DNA of 8,634 nt, taken from positions 1 to 8,634 of the forward strand of contig CAXTJZ010000170.1 in assembly GCA_964244695.1 (NCBI GenBank), written 5' to 3'. This document shows positions 5,559-8,634 of this stretch, one piece after another. The position numbers and the translations under genes were made by a program. The DNA is from BOG-908 sp964244695 (GTDB taxonomy: Bacteria > Pseudomonadota > Alphaproteobacteria > Acetobacterales > Acetobacteraceae). The notes below the pieces were generated by a model, which was not told the DNA's origin, ran no database searches, and saw nothing but the letters and a program-made list of their open reading frames with translations. Position 1 is the first letter of the stretch; each line of letters opens with the position of its first letter.

Positions 5559-7274
5559 TTAAGCGGCCCGCACGCTCTCCAAGAACGCCCGCACCTCCTC
5601 ATCCAACTGCCCGACCCTGCGTGACACATCCTGTGCCGCCTGCTGCACCGCCTCGGACGCGCGCCCGGTCGAATCCGCCGCGTCCACCAGAACCGTCATG
5701 TCGCCGGCCACCTTGTCCGTGCCCTGGCTGGCGATCTGCACGCTGCGCGCGATCTCGGAGGTTGCCTGCCCCTGCTGTTCCACGGCCGTGGCGACGGTAG
5801 CCGCCACCGCGCTGATCTCCGCGATGCGGCCGGAGATGCCGGCGATGGCCTGAACCACACCGTCCGTCGCCTGCTGTATCTGCCTGATCTGCTGGCCGAT
5901 CTCCTCCGTCGCGCGCTGCGTCTGGCCGGCCAGCGACTTCACTTCGCCGGCCACCACGGCGAAGCCCCGCCCTGCCTCGCCGGCACGCGCCGCCTCTATC
6001 GTCGCGTTCAGCGCCAGCAGGTTCGTCTGGCCCGCCACGTTTGCGATCAGGCCGACCACGTCGCCGATCCGCCGCGCGCCCTCGGCCAAGGCCTGCACCG
6101 CCTGGTTGGTCGCGTCAGCCTCGGCCACCGTGCGCCGCGTGGTGCCGGCCGCGTGCCCTACAAGGCGGTCTATCTCGGCGATGGAGGCGGAAAGCTGCGT
6201 GGCGGCGGCGGCGACCGAGCCCACGCTTGTTCCGGCCTCGCCGGCCTGGCGTGCGGCGGCGATCGCGTGGGAACGGGCGCCCACCGCAACCCCGCTCATG
6301 TCGTCCGCCGTGGTGGTCAGCGTACGGGCGCTCTGGCCCAGCTCCTCGCTCACCAGGCGCACGCGGTCCTCGAAGCCGCGCGCCAGCGCGTCCAGCCTGG
6401 CGGCACGTTGGATGCGGGCGGCCGCCACCGCGCGCTCCCCTTCCTGCAGGCGGAAGCTGGCCGCCAGGGCGTCGCGGAACACCTCCATCGCCTGTGCCAT
6501 CTGGCCGATCTCGTCGCCGCGGCCGCGGCCGGCGATCTCCACGCGCAAATCATGTTCGGCCAGGCGGCCCATGCTGCGTGTGAGCCCCCGCAAAGGCGCC
6601 ACCACCGTGCGCATGACCAGGAGGATGGAGGCGAGCGCCGCCAGTATCGCCAATCCGCCCATTGCCAGGATCACCTGCCGGCCGCCGGCACAGGCCGCCT
6701 TGGCCTGTGCTGCGGCGTCCTGCGCCTGCCGCCGCTCCACATCCATCAGCGCGCGGAAGGCCGCGGCCAGCGGCGCCGTCGTGCCCTTCACCGTGTCCAG
6801 ATACGCCGACCGGGCGGCCAAAGGATCCTGCGCAGCGGCCAGCAGGGTGTGGACATGGTCCGCCTGGTCGGAGAAATCCTCCCACGCCGCGTGGGCCCGC
6901 TCCAACAGCGCACGTTCCTCGGCGGAGCTGGCCTGGGCGAGCAGCGGCGGCATGGCGTGCTCCAGCAAGTCCGCGTTGCGGTCCATCGCCTCCGTCAGCT
7001 TGGCCATTTGCGGGCTGTCCCCGGGATCGGCCAGTTCACGCAGCAGAAGCAGCTCATAGCCGCTGACGCTCGCCTGCAGGTCGGCCACGACGTCCCGCTT
7101 CTGGAACACGGCGCGGCTGATCTGGCCCACCCCGGATTGCAGCTGGGCAAAGCGCGTGAGGCTCGTGATGCTGGTCGCAGCCAACAGGAGCAGCATGACG
7201 CCGAACGCGGCGAGGACCTTGTCCCGGATCATCAGGCGAGGCAGGCCTGCCGGAGAGCGCGGGAAATAGATCAT
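5559..7274 (-). CDS. Methyl-accepting chemotaxis protein (transmembrane chemoreceptor)
   Basis: This 571-aa receptor senses a periplasmic signal and passes it to the CheA/CheW kinase complex. Transmembrane segment 1 is about residues 18-40 and segment 2 about 200-222. Between them lies a roughly 160-aa helical sensor of four-helix-bundle type. A HAMP domain follows (about 220-273, with P227 in VVAPLRGL), then the cytoplasmic signalling coiled coil. The conserved hairpin tip is at about 408-449 (GLIANVAGQTNLLALNATIE, then ARAGEAGRGFAVVAGEVKSLA). The C-terminus (ESVRAA) lacks the NWETF-like pentapeptide that tethers CheR in some receptors. I chose the ATG at 7274, 17 residues before the first membrane helix. 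A second ATG at 7232 is possible, and a longer frame exists but adds only arginine-rich sequence. Neither start has a strong ribosome binding site. No che genes are nearby, so it is an orphan receptor with unknown ligand. Confidence 0.93.
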   Translation of the reverse strand: MIYFPRSPAGLPRLMIRDKVLAAFGVMLLLLAATSITSLTRFAQLQSGVGQISRAVFQKRDVVADLQASVSGYELLLLRELADPGDSPQMAKLTEAMDRNADLLEHAMPPLLAQASSAEERALLERAHAAWEDFSDQADHVHTLLAAAQDPLAARSAYLDTVKGTTAPLAAAFRALMDVERRQAQDAAAQAKAACAGGRQVILAMGGLAILAALASILLVMRTVVAPLRGLTRSMGRLAEHDLRVEIAGRGRGDEIGQMAQAMEVFRDALAASFRLQEGERAVAAARIQRAARLDALARGFEDRVRLVSEELGQSARTLTTTADDMSGVAVGARSHAIAAARQAGEAGTSVGSVAAAATQLSASIAEIDRLVGHAAGTTRRTVAEADATNQAVQALAEGARRIGDVVGLIANVAGQTNLLALNATIEAARAGEAGRGFAVVAGEVKSLAGQTQRATEEIGQQIRQIQQATDGVVQAIAGISGRIAEISAVAATVATAVEQQGQATSEIARSVQIASQGTDKVAGDMTVLVDAADSTGRASEAVQQAAQDVSRRVGQLDEEVRAFLESVRAA

Positions 7275-7469
7275 CACTTGGTGTCCGAAGTAGCTCGGCT
7301 CCACTGTGCCCAAAGGAGGTGAACGAAGCCTTTCCCGCCGGTGCGCCACCCGCTCCCTATGTTGCACCCGGCGGAAAACCGCATCAGGTCAGCACCGTTA
7401 TGGTTGCCAAGCCATACCTGCCGGTGCGACTCTCCGGAAGGCCCCGAGTCCACCCCAGCGGAGAGAGCA
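7275..7469. promoter_or_regulatory. Divergent intergenic region with two long inverted repeats
   Basis: This 195-bp region must carry the promoters for the chemoreceptor (leftward) and the SWIB gene (rightward). It contains an imperfect palindrome TTTCCCGCCGGTGC (7331-7344) against GCACCCGGCGGAAA (7364-7377), with one unpaired base per arm. A second one pairs GCACCG (7392-7397) with CGGTGC (7422-7427), enclosing TATGG (7399-7403) with CCATA (7412-7416). These could be protein operators or leader-RNA hairpins of the SWIB transcript. A full Shine-Dalgarno match AAGGAGGTGA (7313-7322) has no properly spaced start codon after it. No convincing -35/-10 pair was found. Confidence 0.45.
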
Positions 7470-7871
7470 ATGTCCAAGGCCCCGGCAAAGACCACCACCG
7501 CACCCAAGAAGTCGGCCAAGGCCGAAGACGAAACCCCAAAGGTCAAGGCGAAGTCCACAAAGACCGCCGAGGCGAAGGCAGAGGCGCCGCCGAAGGGCAC
7601 GAAGATCGCCAAGCCGAAAGACGGCGCCAAGCCGAACGCCCTGCAGCAGCCGCTACAGCCTTCCGCCGAGTTGGCCGCCGTGGTGGGTGAAGGCAAGATG
7701 GCGCGCGGCGAGGTGGTCAGCAAAGTGTGGGTCTACATCAAGGCCCATAAGCTGCAGAACCCCGACGACGGGCGCGAAATTCTGGCCGACGACAAGCTGC
7801 AGAAGGTGTTCGGCAAGCCGAAGGTTACGATGTTCGAGATGAACAAGTTCCTGGCGCAGCATCTGAGTTGA
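7470..7871 (+). CDS. SWIB/MDM2-domain protein with lysine/alanine-rich histone-like tail
   Basis: This gene encodes 133 aa. Residues 1-55 are a disordered tail rich in Lys, Ala, Pro and Thr (APAKTTTAPKKSAKAEDE and similar), like bacterial histone-H1-type or topoisomerase tails, and likely bind DNA without sequence specificity. Residues 58-133 form a complete SWIB domain, recognised by LAAVVGEGKMARGEVVSKVW, YIKAHKLQNPDDGREI, ADDKLQKVFGK and VTMFEMNKFLAQHLS. In eukaryotes this fold is found in SWI/SNF subunits; in bacteria it occurs alone or fused to topoisomerase I, with a presumed chromatin role. The ATG at 7470 has GGAG at 7460-7463 with a 6-base spacer. The frame extends further upstream, but the ribosome binding site and family start support this ATG. 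It is transcribed alone, divergent from the chemoreceptor gene and convergent with the next gene. Confidence 0.92.
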   Translation: MSKAPAKTTTAPKKSAKAEDETPKVKAKSTKTAEAKAEAPPKGTKIAKPKDGAKPNALQQPLQPSAELAAVVGEGKMARGEVVSKVWVYIKAHKLQNPDDGREILADDKLQKVFGKPKVTMFEMNKFLAQHLS

Positions 7872-7889
7872 TGGTGTTCTGATCGCGTT

Positions 7890-7978
7890 GCCGGGTGCTA
7901 TCGCCGGCACCCGGCGCGGACGATGGAAAGCAAGGTCTTCTTTCCAGCGAACAGTAGCCAGGATTCATTCTTTCGCTG
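7890..7978 (+). terminator. Cluster of hairpins between convergent genes
   Basis: Three stems lie in the 140-bp gap after the SWIB gene. GCCGGGTGC (7890-7898) pairs perfectly with GCACCCGGC (7907-7915). TGGAAAG (7924-7930) pairs with CTTTCCA (7940-7946). CAGCGAA (7945-7951) pairs with TTCGCTG (7972-7978); it overlaps the second stem, so the two exclude each other. The GC-rich first stem, 18 bp after the stop codon, is the best candidate for ending the SWIB transcript, although no T tract follows it. The third could serve the minus-strand gene that ends at 8012. Confidence 0.45.
7924..7946 (-). repeat. Degenerate fragment of the dispersed hairpin repeat
   Basis: GAAAGCAAGGTCTTCTTT (7926-7943) matches the right end of copy D read on the minus strand (GAAAGCAAGGCCTTCTTT) at all but one of 18 positions. 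The T7/A6 hairpin and the GCAAAAGTTTTTTGC block are absent. It is a partial or decayed copy in the orientation opposite to A, D and E. A chance match is possible because the sequence is simple. Confidence 0.5.
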
Positions 7979-8011
7979 TAAAATAGTTGTTGGCCATGCG
8001 GCACACCCGCT

Positions 8012-8470
8012 TCAATCGCCGAACAGCGCTTCCGCAAGGCGGGGAAGCGTCGCTCGCAGTGGTGGCTGCGAGAGGTCGTAGCACAGGTTCTTGTAGGTGC
8101 AGGTGCTGCCCGGCCAGGGCACCACAGGCTGCGCGGCATCCAAGGCGCGCGGCCCGGTCAACTCGTCGCCGGGCCGTAGGAGGGCGAAATCCCGCCGCTG
8201 CCTTTCTCCTATGACGATGATTTCCTCGGCCACATCCCCGAACGCCACTTCCGCCTTCTCCGCGGCCGAGATGTCCGGGATCAGCCTGCGTGAAGCTCCC
8301 GCCTCTTTCGGTTCACCATAGGAAAACCAGCTATTGACCGGCTCAAAAGCCTGAAACGGCACGAGGCGCCCTCGATGCTTGGCGTCCTGTCTCGAAACGG
8401 CCGGTTGTGTTCGAGCATGGCCCGAAACGACAACCGCGACAAGGACTACAGACACGAGCCGGTTGAGCAT
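8012..8470 (-). CDS. Putative secreted/periplasmic protein of unknown function
   Basis: This gene encodes 152 aa. The ATG at 8470 gives a typical signal peptide: MLNR, then a hydrophobic core (LVSVVLVAVVV), then SGHA as a plausible signal-peptidase I site near residue 19. There is no lipobox cysteine. A longer frame from 8542 only adds residues that would bury the signal peptide, so I prefer 8470; AAGG lies about 10 bases before it. The mature part is about 130 aa. It contains EEIIVIGERQRR (82-93), which resembles the EIVVTGxR stretch near TonB boxes and in some small alphaproteobacterial periplasmic proteins, and two cysteines, C124 and C130 (CTYKNLC), that could form a disulfide in the periplasm. 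I do not recognise a named family. It stands alone, convergent with the SWIB gene. Confidence 0.7.
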   Translation of the reverse strand: MLNRLVSVVLVAVVVSGHARTQPAVSRQDAKHRGRLVPFQAFEPVNSWFSYGEPKEAGASRRLIPDISAAEKAEVAFGDVAEEIIVIGERQRRDFALLRPGDELTGPRALDAAQPVVPWPGSTCTYKNLCYDLSQPPLRATLPRLAEALFGD

Positions 8471-8605
8471 AGCGCCCGCCTTGCGCTTGTTGAGCCAGCA
8501 GATTGCGGCGTGTGTCAGCGCTGGGTCAATCGGAAGCAGCAAGCAGTAACTTCTAGAACGAGGACGAAATGTTCCTCCCGTGTCCGGTGCCTGCTGGACA
8601 GGCGC

Positions 8606-8634
8606 GCGACAGCGGAGTCAAAGTCTTTTGCTTC
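8606..8634 (+). repeat. Dispersed hairpin repeat, copy E, cut by the window edge
   Basis: GCGACAGCGG followed by AGTCAAAGTCTTTTGCTTC matches the first 29 bases of copy D at 25 positions. The similarity seems to reach further left, through a GCCTG at 8589-8593 that corresponds to GCCTG at 5483-5487 near copy D. The T/A hairpin half would lie beyond the window. It sits upstream of the secreted-protein gene, pointing away from it. The 8471-8605 stretch between them shows no gene, only a small GAGGA/TCCTC stem (8560-8577). Confidence 0.75.

Noticed and set aside
5402..5629. Extended N-terminus of the hydrolase from an ATG at 5629
   Set aside because: The extension runs through two repeat elements and into the chemoreceptor coding region, and conserved family sequence starts only at 5401.
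6153..7322. 389-codon plus-strand frame opposite the chemoreceptor
   Set aside because: It is an antisense shadow of a strongly conserved gene, with no recognisable domain.
7319..7690. GTG-started plus-strand frame with a perfect Shine-Dalgarno sequence
   Set aside because: The Shine-Dalgarno sequence touches the GTG with no spacer, the product has no domain, and it overlaps the SWIB gene in another frame.

Overview
The window looks like chromosomal DNA of a GC-rich alphaproteobacterium. Acetobacteraceae is my best guess. It rests on high G/C at third codon positions, a SWIB protein with a lysine/alanine-rich tail, and many copies of an AT-rich hairpin repeat with the core GCAAAAGTTTTTTGCTTC. 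From memory, such repeats litter intergenic DNA in that family, but I could not search for it. No rRNA, tRNA, CRISPR array, transposase or phage gene is visible.

Layout. Positions 97-3150 hold one uninterrupted reading frame that encodes two sugar-nucleotide enzymes in tandem: a membrane-anchored UDP-GlcNAc-type 4,6-dehydratase (FlaA1/WbpM/PglF class) and a DegT/DnrJ/EryC1/StrS aminotransferase that resembles WbpE. They are joined by a translated copy of the hairpin repeat. Next on the same strand come a 66-aa acidic, probably disordered protein with a strong ribosome binding site (3197-3397), a 309-bp gene-free stretch with several stem-loops, and a small PAPS-dependent sulfotransferase (3707-4324). 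This half therefore suggests surface-glycan synthesis and decoration.

The minus strand then carries a phosphotriesterase-family metal-dependent hydrolase (4445-5401) and a methyl-accepting chemotaxis protein (5559-7274). Two oppositely oriented repeat copies lie between them. Divergent from the chemotaxis gene is a SWIB-domain protein with a histone-H1-like tail (7470-7871); the shared 195-bp upstream region holds two long imperfect inverted repeats. The window ends with a minus-strand secreted protein of unknown function (8012-8470) and a truncated repeat copy at the right edge.

The two enzyme domains clearly belong to one pathway type, and the sulfotransferase may modify the resulting glycan. 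The chemoreceptor, hydrolase, SWIB and secreted-protein genes look like unrelated neighbours. The most unusual feature is the repeat used as an in-frame linker. It contains T7 and (CCTT)3 tracts where a one-unit loss would split the fusion into two genes overlapping at TAATG.
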